Below, piece by piece: positions 8,697 to 17,017 of a DNA stretch of 59,367 bases. Below the pieces are notes generated by a model, which searched no databases, was not told where the DNA came from, and saw only the letters and a list, made by a program, of their open reading frames with translations. The position numbers and the translations under genes were made by a program. Source of the stretch: Propionibacteriaceae bacterium (lineage in GTDB: Bacteria; Actinomycetota; Actinomycetes; Propionibacteriales; Propionibacteriaceae). Positions within the stretch are counted from its first letter, which is position 1, and every line of letters starts with the position of its first letter. The stretch covers positions 1-59,367 of the forward strand of contig JAUNKK010000008.1 of the NCBI GenBank assembly GCA_030532825.1, written 5' to 3'.

Positions 8697-9758
8697 AAAG
8701 GGCTTGAGGAGAGATCGGTTGCGTCGGGTGTTGACGGTGATGGATCGGGCGGCGATCTGGAAGGGGTTGCGGGAGGGCTGATTTGTATCGGCAGATTGGG
8801 CAGCGGATTGGTCGGGGCGTTGTCGGTGGTGTGGCGGAAGGGGTGTTCATCATGGCGGCCGCGACGGGTACCGCCCGGTCACGGCTGATGTGGTGGCACA
8901 GCGTTTGAGGTCGCGTCCGAAGGTCCGTGTCCTGGATGCTGATGAGCAGTTGCGGCGGCGGGTGTTGGCTGACTTGGCCCGGTCTAGGACCCCCCGGCAG
9001 ATCCCCGAGGAGGCTGCGTGCTGAGACCTGGGGGTGAGACGCTGAAGCCGTGTCAGGGTTCCTCACCGGTTGCAGGGGGCGAGTGATCTCGCACGAGGCG
9101 CCTCTCAACCTGGATCTACGCGATGCCGAAACTCACCCTGCGTGAGCACGGGATCATGCTGTGCAGCGAAACGCACCTACCGCAAACCTCGCTGCTTGGT
9201 GGGACAGCGCAAAGACCTCCTCATTTGTTGGTGTTGGTCAGTGATTGATGACCGCCCGGCCGAGGCCGCGGATCGGCGAGCACCCGGGGGCATGGGGAAA
9301 GCAGAGTTGATCATCGGTACCCGCGGCGCGAGTGCGGCGATCACCCTGGGCGAGCGCAGCACCCGCTTCGTGACCATCCTCGCACTCCCGAAAGAGGAGA
9401 GACTCCGCCAGGGTGTGTGACGCGTTGATCGAGCACGTCTCCGGGTTGCCCGAGCTGATGAAAGGCACCCTCACCTCGGTGCCAGGGTACCGAGCTGGCC
9501 CGGCACGCCGCGTTGACACTTGTCCACGAAGATGCCGGTGTACTTCGCCCACCCCCACTCCCCATGGGAACGTGGCAGCAACGAGAACACAGGCGGACTC
9601 ATCCGCGAGTACCTCCCCAAAGGCACCAACAACTCCTCCAACACCAGCCCTACCTCACCGCGATCGCTGAAGAACTGAACGAACGCCCCAGAGCCACCCT
9701 CGGCTACCCCACCCCACGCGAAACCTTCGAACGCCTACTCGTTGCTTCCACCACTTGA
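8697..9758 (+). pseudogene. Decayed IS30-family transposase
   Basis: Pieces of one IS30-type transposase appear in order but in different frames: GRDGYRPVTADVVAQRL near 8860-8920, RVLDADEQLRRRVLADLA, RVISHEAPL-like sequence near 9080, then DDRPAEAADRRAPGGMGKAE near 9250. Next come ERSTRFVTILALPKEE, CDALIEHVSGLPELMKG and, at the end, [15 protein letters not shown] followed by FERLLVASTT. The DDE core is split by several frameshifts and the N-terminal helix-turn-helix part is scrambled, so it is not functional. Beyond the stop, TTGACACCAAGATC resembles the right end of such elements. A weak match to its inverse at 8671-8697 may be the left end. No clear target duplication was seen. Confidence 0.8.
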
Positions 9759-10282
9759 CACCAAGATCAACTCCCACCCTCAATGCCCAACAACCGCGCG
9801 ACACAGTCGAATCAAGGAGTGCACGAATTGTGCCAACCCATTCCTAGATTCTCGCCTCACGACAGCCCATCGCAACGTAGCGCGAGTGAATATCCTTCGG
9901 GCTCGTAGATAACTTTCGTTAGCATTCTTCCAGCCAGACGCGGCAGCTTCCCTCGCATCCCCCGGACGTGAGCAGAAGCAACATTCCAACACCAGTCAGA
10001 CACGTGTCACCTAGTCAGAGGCATTTGACTGGCCATGAGCACCACCCACACCCGCCGCACAACTGTCGCATTTCCCGACATACCCTTCAGTTTTTCGGGG
10101 TAAGGTGTCGCGTCTGCGATACCTAAACCCCCGCAGGATCTGCCCTCCTAGACCTACACCGGAAGACTCTCCTCAAAGGCGCCAAAGACCGGTACAGTGG
10201 GCGGCATCATCAGTGATCAATGACGTTGGCTGAGGGGTTTCGCTACTGCGCGTGACGAGGTGTTAGGGGTGAGTGTGTCGTG
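9759..10282. other. Non-coding region with one strong hairpin
   Basis: No convincing gene is seen here. A hairpin at 10096-10133 pairs AGGTGTCGC with GCGATACCT around GTCT, and CGGGG with CCCCG outside. It lies about 150 bases upstream of the LuxR-type gene and could be an operator or the terminator of something lost. TACAGT at 10193-10198 is a possible -10 box for that gene, without a clear -35. Confidence 0.35.
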
Positions 10283-12694
10283 ATGGAGGATCTGAACCGG
10301 GCGGAGGTTGACGGTCAACCGGCCCTTCGAGGCGCCACGGAGTCACGTGGCGACATCGACTCCCCCGGCCGGCCATCGCACCAACTTGGATCCCTCAATA
10401 TTGCTCCCGCCATCATCGCGCGTGAACTACCGGGCTGGCCGACGGCGGCCCTGGGAGGAACTCCCAAAACCAACACTCAGGCCCACCTGATAGGGCACAC
10501 CGAAAAGTGCGATCTCATGTTCGTCGGCGGCGAGGGCGGATCCGACGAGACAACCACCACAGCCATCGACGCGTGGCTCGCCGTGGTTCTGGAACGGCAG
10601 GTGACCGATCTTTGCATTGATGACCGCGGCATGTTCCGCAAGAAGCCTGATTTAACTTCCGCGGTCGAGAAGTTGGTGCGTCGCGGGGTACGAGTCGTGG
10701 TCGTCACAGATGACGCCGAGGATGAGTTCACCATCGTCGCACGCCTCAGCCACCTGCGCCCACAGCTGTTGCTGCAACACACTGTGCCGCCAGAAGAGGT
10801 ATGGCAGATTGTGGCGGACCAAACGGGAGACGCTCTTGAACCGTATCGGGAGGTAATCCAGAGTATCTGTTCGTGTCACCCCATCCTGGTACACCTGTTC
10901 CTGACTGCACTGTGCCATGTCAGGAACAATGAGCCGATCTCACACAATGCCGTCATCCATTCCCTAGCGGATGCCATCACTCATGTCGTTCACACCCAGT
11001 TTTCCTTCCCCCACGGTCAAGCAACCTTTCTGCTACATCTTGCCTTGAACGGCGACCCACACGGTACGACTCAGGTTGATCAGAGCCTGGGAAACATGAC
11101 GCTGGGGACCCACCACGTTCGGCAGCTCACCACGGCTTTAGCGGCGGAGCAGATACCTCCCGACCTACTTATGGCCCTGTGGGAGCGGCTGCGCTCCCAC
11201 CTTGCCGCCGAGTCATTCAGCCTCGCCCGCCAGACTCTCCTCCCCCTCCTAGATGATGATTCAGTAAGCGACGTACACCACCTGGGACTGCTTGAATTGT
11301 TCACCGGGGATACCGATCTGTGCCTGTCGGCGGGCGCATCAAGGGCCATCTTGCAAGTAGCGGATGCTGCTGCCCGCCCTGGGCGCCGCGAAATACTGCG
11401 CGCGCTGCCTCAGTTGCTTGAGGATGAGTCCGTGGCAGACGTGGCGACCCGGCTGGCTCTGCTGTGTGCTGACACGGACATGCAAGCACTCGGAGCTGCA
11501 CTGCAAGAATTGAACGAGGCCGAGGCTATTCCCGATGAGGCTTATGAGATCCTCTCCCCATTAGTCGTCCTCGAATATCCTGCTCTAGCTGCCGGGTTGG
11601 CGGAAAAGGCGCTCGACGCTCTCGACCCCGATGATCCTCGCATGGCACAAGCGGCACTCGCGTGGATCATGAGTTCCCCAGCAACAGCGTGCATTCATCC
11701 TGGGCGGCGGCGACGCGCACTGCGACGCATCGTTGGCCTAGCCCGCAGCATGTCAGTTGCCGCACCAATCATTCGAGCTGGCCTGGCTAGCCTGCGGGCC
11801 TTCACGCGCCGCTCAGCATGCGCACAGCTTCGCGAATTAACTGCTGACCATAGCCTGTCTTCTGGCGGGTTGCCGGTGCTCGCCTGCTGCCTGGCCGGGC
11901 TTGCAACAAGCTTGAATGGCATGACCGAGCATGCCGCAGTCTGGTGCTGGCGAGCTCGGGCACTGACCAACACGCGCAGTTCCGAGCGCGCCTGGGTGCT
12001 CATAACCCACGCGCTGGTGGCCTATCGGGACAAAGACAGGGAGTTGGCCCAAGAACTCCTGACGCAAGCAGAACAACTCAGCACAGAACTGCGCGCCACG
12101 ACCGTCTCACACTGCTGCGGCCTTGCAGTCCAGCATTTCCAAGCCGAAGCCAGTCAGACCGTGAACAGCCCCGCGCTGGGCGACAGGGCTCATGCCGTCT
12201 TGCGAGCCTTCGCAATGCATTGTGCCGCGATCCTCGACCACAAAAATGGTGGCATACAAACAGCAATCGAAAAGCACTTTATTACCGGCCAAACCTTAAA
12301 ATCTTCTTGCCTGACAAATCCAAAAATCATCGACTGGCAACAGCAGCTAAAAAAGATATTTCTGTCCCGCAACGACAAAGCGATAGCTGAATGCTTGCAC
12401 AATGATATCTCGGCGGCCGAGGAAGATTGGCGAACCCTCAACGACTTGCCCGCCCAATACACCATGACAGAAGCCAGGGGGACGCGCACAAAATTGAGCG
12501 AGAGTGAGTGGCGGGTTGCCGAGCAGATCGCAGCTGGTTGCACGAACGCCCAGGCGGCCGAAGCTTTATTCCTGAGCAAACGCACAATCGACACACACCT
12601 GAGGAACATCTACCGGCGGCTCGGCATCTCTGGCCGAGAAGAACTGATTGAGTTCTTCAAGAAAACCCAAGCCGCCACTTCCACGGTGACTTAG
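10283..12694 (+). CDS. Large LuxR-type transcriptional regulator without a recognisable P-loop
   Basis: This is a protein of about 803 residues whose last 65 residues are a LuxR/NarL helix-turn-helix: LSESEWRVAEQIAAGCTNAQ, SKRTIDTHLRNIYRRLGI. Residues 80-240 resemble the nucleotide-binding region of MalT/LAL regulators in pattern, with a Walker B-like strand VRVVVVTDD and a sensor-like stretch LRPQLLLQHTVPPEEVW, but no GxxGxGKT is present. Residues 300-680 are helical repeats of TPR type. The gene is visibly more AT-rich than its neighbours, which hints at transfer. It converges on the DrrAB-like operon and may control it. The ATG at 10283 or the GTG just before it could be the start; neither has a strong SD. 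Confidence 0.75.
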   Translation: MEDLNRAEVDGQPALRGATESRGDIDSPGRPSHQLGSLNIAPAIIARELPGWPTAALGGTPKTNTQAHLIGHTEKCDLMFVGGEGGSDETTTTAIDAWLAVVLERQVTDLCIDDRGMFRKKPDLTSAVEKLVRRGVRVVVVTDDAEDEFTIVARLSHLRPQLLLQHTVPPEEVWQIVADQTGDALEPYREVIQSICSCHPILVHLFLTALCHVRNNEPISHNAVIHSLADAITHVVHTQFSFPHGQATFLLHLALNGDPHGTTQVDQSLGNMTLGTHHVRQLTTALAAEQIPPDLLMALWERLRSHLAAESFSLARQTLLPLLDDDSVSDVHHLGLLELFTGDTDLCLSAGASRAILQVADAAARPGRREILRALPQLLEDESVADVATRLALLCADTDMQALGAALQELNEAEAIPDEAYEILSPLVVLEYPALAAGLAEKALDALDPDDPRMAQAALAWIMSSPATACIHPGRRRRALRRIVGLARSMSVAAPIIRAGLASLRAFTRRSACAQLRELTADHSLSSGGLPVLACCLAGLATSLNGMTEHAAVWCWRARALTNTRSSERAWVLITHALVAYRDKDRELAQELLTQAEQLSTELRATTVSHCCGLAVQHFQAEASQTVNSPALGDRAHAVLRAFAMHCAAILDHKNGGIQTAIEKHFITGQTLKSSCLTNPKIIDWQQQLKKIFLSRNDKAIAECLHNDISAAEEDWRTLNDLPAQYTMTEARGTRTKLSESEWRVAEQIAAGCTNAQAAEALFLSKRTIDTHLRNIYRRLGISGREELIEFFKKTQAATSTVT

Positions 12695-12797
12695 GGGCCC
12701 GCAGAGGCCCTGGAGTGCGCTTCTCCGGGGCCTACCCAAAGATGGCGCCTACTTCAGCAGGCCTTCGGTTGAGCCCACCCACCCGAAAACAGCGCTA

Positions 12798-12836
12798 TGC
12801 GGCTGGGCAGAACCCTTCACGTCCCGCCCAGCCGCA
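12798..12836. terminator. Bidirectional terminator between convergent genes
   Basis: TGCGGCTGGGC and GCCCAGCCGCA form an 11-base perfect stem with a 17-base loop. It sits between the end of the LuxR-type gene and the end of the ABC permease gene read from the other side. Confidence 0.65.
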
Positions 12837-12850
12837 CTCTTGGCTAACCC

Positions 12851-13708
12851 CTACTTCACACGTTGACCTCGCCATCGGAAGGTCAAAGCCGACAGAACAC
12901 CTCCCACCACAGTCCACGCGATGAGCACCAGCGCCACCGTTCCGAGATCCCAGGAGCCACCTGGCTCGTTGACCTTCATCTCGTCTGGGAGGAAGACGAA
13001 CCGCAGCCCCTTCGCCATCCACAGCAGCGGGAAAGCGTAGGCGACGTAGCGCAGCACTGCCGGGATCATCATGAGCGGGAAAAAGACACCAGAGATGATC
13101 TGGAGGACCATGAACGGCGGGGTGGCAGCCCCGGGCGCGGCTCGGGCACTCGGAATCAGCGCAGTGTAGGCGATGCCGAGCAACGAGCAGGAACTCACCC
13201 CGAGCAGCGACACCCACAGCAAGGCGAACCAACGCTCAGGGTCGGCAGGCATGGGCAGCTTGTAGACCAGGACGCCGAGCGCGATGAGTACGATCACTTC
13301 GAGGATCGTGGTGACTAGCGCCTTCACGATGAGTCCGACGAAGTAAGCCGAACGCGGCATCGGTGAGGATGCCAGCCGTCGAATGATCCCCTCTTCACGG
13401 TCGCTTGTGATGCTGATAGCAAGCGATTGGAAGGTGGTACTCATGACACCCACTGCGACCATTCCGGAGATGAATAGCAGCCTGTAGTCGATGTCACTTC
13501 CCGGGATCTTTCCCCGGAACACGGCCGCGAAGACCATCATCATCATGACCGGGAGGGCCATGTTGAAGAGCAAGTTCGACCAGTCTCGGAAGAACCCCTT
13601 CATCTCCGCCTTGCAGCGTGCCATGCACGCAGCGATCAACCCAGGCATGCGAGGTCTCGGCGCCTGGTTTTCCATATGCAGCGGATTCGCCGCATGTGTT
13701 GCGGTCAT
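12851..13708 (-). CDS. ABC-2 type exporter permease (DrrB-like)
   Basis: This 285-residue protein has six hydrophobic segments and the ABC-2 pattern. A cytoplasmic start is followed by a first helix with NMALPVMMMMVFAAVF, then the loop FQSLAISITSDREEGIIRRL, whose charged end contacts the ATPase, and PMPRSAYFVGLIVKALV. It would form the membrane channel of an exporter for a small hydrophobic compound, peptide or toxin. The ATG at 13708 follows GGAGGAG by five bases and overlaps the stop of the ATPase gene by four bases (ATGA), so the two subunits are made together. It is the last gene of a three-gene operon. The substrate is unknown; the small gene at the head of the operon is the best clue. 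Confidence 0.88.
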   Translation of the reverse strand: MTATHAANPLHMENQAPRPRMPGLIAACMARCKAEMKGFFRDWSNLLFNMALPVMMMMVFAAVFRGKIPGSDIDYRLLFISGMVAVGVMSTTFQSLAISITSDREEGIIRRLASSPMPRSAYFVGLIVKALVTTILEVIVLIALGVLVYKLPMPADPERWFALLWVSLLGVSSCSLLGIAYTALIPSARAAPGAATPPFMVLQIISGVFFPLMMIPAVLRYVAYAFPLLWMAKGLRFVFLPDEMKVNEPGGSWDLGTVALVLIAWTVVGGVLSALTFRWRGQRVK

Positions 13709-14619
13709 GCCCACTCCTCCTTCGCGCTTTCGATCATGCTGATATAGACCTGCTCCAGGCTGGGCTGTACAACCTGAAGGCCGGGGAGCTCATGAACTCC
13801 ACATCGGTCGGCTGCCGCCAACAGCAACCGGAGCACAGCGCTGGGCTCATTGGTGGCGTACAGGCTGGTGCCGGGGGCGCTGTCCAGCCGCTCCGCCAAG
13901 GAGGAGGGAACATCGGCCACCGGGTCCAAGGCGTAGGACACCCTGTGGGTGTGGCCGCTCATCTGGGCCAGTTCACCCAAGGTGCCCACGTGGAGCATGC
14001 GGCCCCGCACGATGATCCCGGCCCGCTGCGCCAGTTCCTGCGCCTCGTCGAGGTAGTGGGTGGTGAGCACCGTGGTCATTCCTTGACCGGTGAGCAGGCG
14101 AATCAGATCCCAGGCCTCCCGTCTTGCTTCTGGATCGAGCCCCGTCGTCGGCTCATCCAGGAACAACAGCTTGGGTCGCCCGACCATGCCGACGGCAACG
14201 TCAAGTCGTCGCCGCTGGCCGCCGGAAAGCTTCGGCGCCACCACGTTGGCCTTCGCCCCGAGGCCCACCAAGTCGACGAGTTCTCCCGTTGGGAAGGGGT
14301 CGGGATAGAACGCCGCGAAGTGGTCGATGATCTCGGTCACGGTGAGCGTCGGATATACGGCAGTGCCCTGCGGCACCACCCCAACCTGAGCACGCCAGCC
14401 CCGCTCATCACGCTGCGGGTCCCTCCCTAACACCTCCACAGCGCCGCTAGTGCGACGCTGCGCCCCGGTCAAAATGTCGATGGTCGTGGTCTTCCCGGCG
14501 CCGTTCGGCCCCAGGAAAGCAAAGACCTCTCCGGTATTCACCTGGAGATCTAAACCATTGACCGCAACAAAATCGCCATATGTCTTTCGCAGTCCACTGG
14601 CAGTAATAGCATGTGGCAT
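13705..14619 (-). CDS. ABC exporter ATP-binding protein (DrrA-like)
   Basis: This 304-residue ATPase carries Walker A GPNGAGKTT at 37-45, signature LSGGQRRRLDVAVG, Walker B LLFLDEPTTGLD and the H-loop TTHYLDEA. The C-terminal 80 residues match the DrrA extension seen in drug and lantibiotic exporters. The gene begins two bases after the stop of the NHLP-like gene and overlaps the permease gene by four bases, so all three are probably translated as one coupled unit. It powers export through the ABC-2 permease encoded next. There is no accessory kinase or self-resistance methylase nearby that would point to an antibiotic. Confidence 0.93.
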   Translation of the reverse strand: MPHAITASGLRKTYGDFVAVNGLDLQVNTGEVFAFLGPNGAGKTTTIDILTGAQRRTSGAVEVLGRDPQRDERGWRAQVGVVPQGTAVYPTLTVTEIIDHFAAFYPDPFPTGELVDLVGLGAKANVVAPKLSGGQRRRLDVAVGMVGRPKLLFLDEPTTGLDPEARREAWDLIRLLTGQGMTTVLTTHYLDEAQELAQRAGIIVRGRMLHVGTLGELAQMSGHTHRVSYALDPVADVPSSLAERLDSAPGTSLYATNEPSAVLRLLLAAADRCGVHELPGLQVVQPSLEQVYISMIESAKEEWA

Positions 14620-14621
14620 CT

Positions 14622-14927
14622 TCAGTTCCCTCGATTCTCCGGGGCGTCGGGAAGGTACAGCACGAACTCACCGGCATCCCTCGCCGCCAACCATAAGTCA
14701 ACCTGCGCGTTTAAAGCGGCGTCGGATGATTCGGTTTCCCAGATCGGAATCGCAGCATGCTGGATGCGCACCTCAACCGCATCCGGAACTTCGAGTCCTT
14801 CCCGGGCAAGAACCTCCCGAGGCGACCTCAGCAGGCGCGCCAAATATGAGCCGTCAGACCAGCTCGAAACCAGTATCCTGGTGTACGCACGGACGAAATT
14901 CTGTCGCTCCGCTGCCACCCCGGACAT
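14622..14927 (-). CDS. Small protein resembling nitrile-hydratase-type RiPP leader (NHLP)
   Basis: A 101-residue protein. The central part shows the pattern of NHLP leaders, which derive from nitrile hydratase alpha: RILVSSWSDGSYLARLLRSP, then REVLAREGLEVPDAVEVRI. About 30 residues later comes the typical closing strand GEFVLYLPDAP. Only five residues (ENRGN) follow, so there is no obvious core peptide. The start at 14927 has GAGGAGG six bases upstream; a start 48 bases earlier is less likely. It heads the operon with the DrrAB-like exporter, with a two-base gap. It could be the exported product, a peptide chaperone or an unmodified effector. No cyclodehydratase, radical SAM or LanM enzyme is seen in the window. 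The family call comes from pattern recognition only. Confidence 0.6.
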   Translation of the reverse strand: MSGVAAERQNFVRAYTRILVSSWSDGSYLARLLRSPREVLAREGLEVPDAVEVRIQHAAIPIWETESSDAALNAQVDLWLAARDAGEFVLYLPDAPENRGN

Positions 14928-15138
14928 CACCGTCCTCCTCGGCCAGTTGTTTAAGTCGTGACCTGACACTCCCATCCTTGGGGGATCACCTGAAGGCTGG
15001 CAACCCTCTCGGCGCTATTACGTATGCGCAACCCCGACGCTATGCATGCTGACTCGCCCCTTCAGCACACGTTCGAACTCGTTGCCGAACTGGGCAGGAA
15101 GCGCTGTCGTTCGCGCCCTCGTCGTAACACCGGACTGG

Positions 15139-16356
15139 TCAGGCGCGCAGGGCCTCGACGGGTTCCAGCCGGGAGGCCCGCAGGGACGGGTAGACCCCGG
15201 CTAACGTGCCCGCCAGCAGCCCGACGATGGGGCCTGCGGCCACCAGCAACGGGGGCACCACCGCTGTCCAGGTGAGTGCGGCGCAGATCCCCACGATTGC
15301 TATGACTCCGAGGCTGGTGCCGATGAGGCCGCCCAGCGCGCCGAGAATGGCGGCCTCCAGCAGGAACTGAGCGGCGATGTGACGGGGTTGCGCCCCCATC
15401 GCGCGGCGCAACCCGATCTCACCGGTGCGCTCAATGACGGCGACGATGGTGGTGTTGGCGATGCCGATCATGCCCACGATGAGACACACCGCACCCAAGC
15501 CCAGGAACAGACTGCTCAGCTGGGCGTCCACAGCCGCGCGCAGCCCCTTCGGATTCGGCGGCAGCGTCACGTCGAAACGTTCGGGCTGAGTGGCTGACAT
15601 CGCTACCGGTAATTGGGGCCCCACCACCTCGGCAGCCCCGGCCTCGACGCCGACGATGAGGTTGATCTGCGCCTCCGGCACCGGATCGTGCCACAGCGCA
15701 TGCGCGGTCTGCAGCGGGACAACGACATCGGCAAGCAGCTCGGGCAGCCGCGTGGTGTCGTCAATGATGCCAATCACCGTGAAGTGCACCCCATCGATGA
15801 CGATGGCCGGGCGACGGGACAGGTCGTTGATCCCCAGGTCGCGGGCGGCGCCACTACCGACGACGGCGACCCGCGCCTGCCGCTGGTCATGCCCGACGTC
15901 GAAGGCACGCCCCTGGGAGAAGGTGACCCCTGCAACCTCGAAGATTCCGGGCGACGCGGCTAGCACCGGGACGTTGCGCTGCGCGGGAGGGCTGGTGGCC
16001 TGCTGACCCAGCAGCTGCCAATAGAGACCGGCGCCACTGACTCCGTCAATCGCTTTGGCACGTTCCTCCGCGTCCAGCGGGAACGCCAGCGACCCGATCC
16101 GCGGGCCGGACCGCTGGGCCTGCGCTACCCGCACTTGCGTTGCCTCCACCAAGCTGAACTGGCTGGTGACCTGCACCGACACGGAGGTGGTCAGTCCCAG
16201 CACCACCACCAGCACCGCCACGCCCAGGACGGTACCCAGGGCGGTCAGCACTGACCGGCCGAGCCGCTGGGTGATGCCTGCCATGGCCTCGCCCAGCAGC
16301 ACTCGCGGTCGGATTCGGCTGCGTTGCGTGAGTTGCTCGGGTTCAGTCGGACTCAT
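15139..16356 (-). CDS. MacB-like ABC transporter permease (FtsX fold)
   Basis: This 405-residue protein has one helix near the start (SVLTALGTVLGVAVLVVVLG), a periplasm-type extracellular domain of about 200 residues, and three helices at the end. The closing loop has the MacB/FtsX pattern ERTGEIGLRRAMGAQPRHIA and ends in LRASRLEPVEALRA. It transmits ATPase motion to an external adaptor rather than forming a classic channel. The gene overlaps the ATPase gene by 14 bases. Together with the adaptor and lipoprotein genes upstream it forms a four-gene exporter operon. Such systems move peptides, antibiotics or lipoproteins; the substrate here is unknown. Confidence 0.92.
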   Translation of the reverse strand: MSPTEPEQLTQRSRIRPRVLLGEAMAGITQRLGRSVLTALGTVLGVAVLVVVLGLTTSVSVQVTSQFSLVEATQVRVAQAQRSGPRIGSLAFPLDAEERAKAIDGVSGAGLYWQLLGQQATSPPAQRNVPVLAASPGIFEVAGVTFSQGRAFDVGHDQRQARVAVVGSGAARDLGINDLSRRPAIVIDGVHFTVIGIIDDTTRLPELLADVVVPLQTAHALWHDPVPEAQINLIVGVEAGAAEVVGPQLPVAMSATQPERFDVTLPPNPKGLRAAVDAQLSSLFLGLGAVCLIVGMIGIANTTIVAVIERTGEIGLRRAMGAQPRHIAAQFLLEAAILGALGGLIGTSLGVIAIVGICAALTWTAVVPPLLVAAGPIVGLLAGTLAGVYPSLRASRLEPVEALRA

Positions 16357-17017
16357 CAGTGACCACCCCGTCGTGCAGCCGCAACCGCTGACGCCCGATA
16401 CTGGCTATCTCGGGATTGTGAGTGATGATCACCACGGTGGTCCCGGCGTAATTGAGGCTGGACAACAGTTCGATGATGGCGTCTGAATTGACGCTGTCCA
16501 GGTTTCCGGTGGGCTCGTCACACAGCAGGATGGCGGGTCGTGCCGCCATGGCGCGGGCGATGGCGACGCGCTGCCGTTCGCCACCGGACAGCAGTCCTGT
16601 GCGCGCCGTCACCCGGTGGTTGAGGCCGACCAGTTCGATGGTTTCGTGGGCGGCGGACATGCGTTCTTCAACGGCGAGACCCTGGTATAGGCCAGCCATG
16701 GCGACGTTCTCGGCGACGCTGCGATGTGGCATGAGATGGAAGGCCTGGAACACGAATCCGATGCTCCGGCCCCGCAGCGCGGTCCGGGCCGCCTCAGTCA
16801 ATTCCGTGGTGTCCAGGTCGTTCACCAGGATCTTTCCGGTGCTTGGACGATCCAGCAGCCCGGCCAGGTTCAGTAGCGTCGACTTTCCTGAGCCAGAGGG
16901 GCCGACGATGGTGACCATCTGCCCTTGTTCTACGGTGAAGCTGCATTCTTTGAGGGCCTCGACCGGCACTGGCCCCGGGAAGGTCCGGGTCACTTGGCGA
17001 AACTCGAGTACCGTCAC
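16343..17017 (-). CDS. MacB/LolD-like ABC ATP-binding protein
   Basis: The 224-residue length is normal for the stand-alone ATPase of this class. It has Walker A GPSGSGKST at about 39-47, Q-loop FVFQAFHLMPH, signature LLSGGERQRVAIARA, Walker B ILLCDEPTGNLD and H-loop ITHN. The start is a GTG that overlaps the adaptor stop (GTGA), so the two are translationally coupled. It drives the FtsX-type permease encoded next. Confidence 0.94.
   Translation of the reverse strand: MTVLEFRQVTRTFPGPVPVEALKECSFTVEQGQMVTIVGPSGSGKSTLLNLAGLLDRPSTGKILVNDLDTTELTEAARTALRGRSIGFVFQAFHLMPHRSVAENVAMAGLYQGLAVEERMSAAHETIELVGLNHRVTARTGLLSGGERQRVAIARAMAARPAILLCDEPTGNLDSVNSDAIIELLSSLNYAGTTVVIITHNPEIASIGRQRLRLHDGVVTDESD

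Noticed and set aside
9780-9992. Open frame of 70 codons on the minus strand next to the IS30 remnant
   Set aside because: No SD, no recognisable family, and it lies in decayed DNA; probably chance.
10283-15000. Complete RiPP (thiazole/oxazole) gene cluster
   Set aside because: No cyclodehydratase, dehydrogenase, LanM or radical SAM gene is present; only the NHLP-like protein and exporter can be supported.
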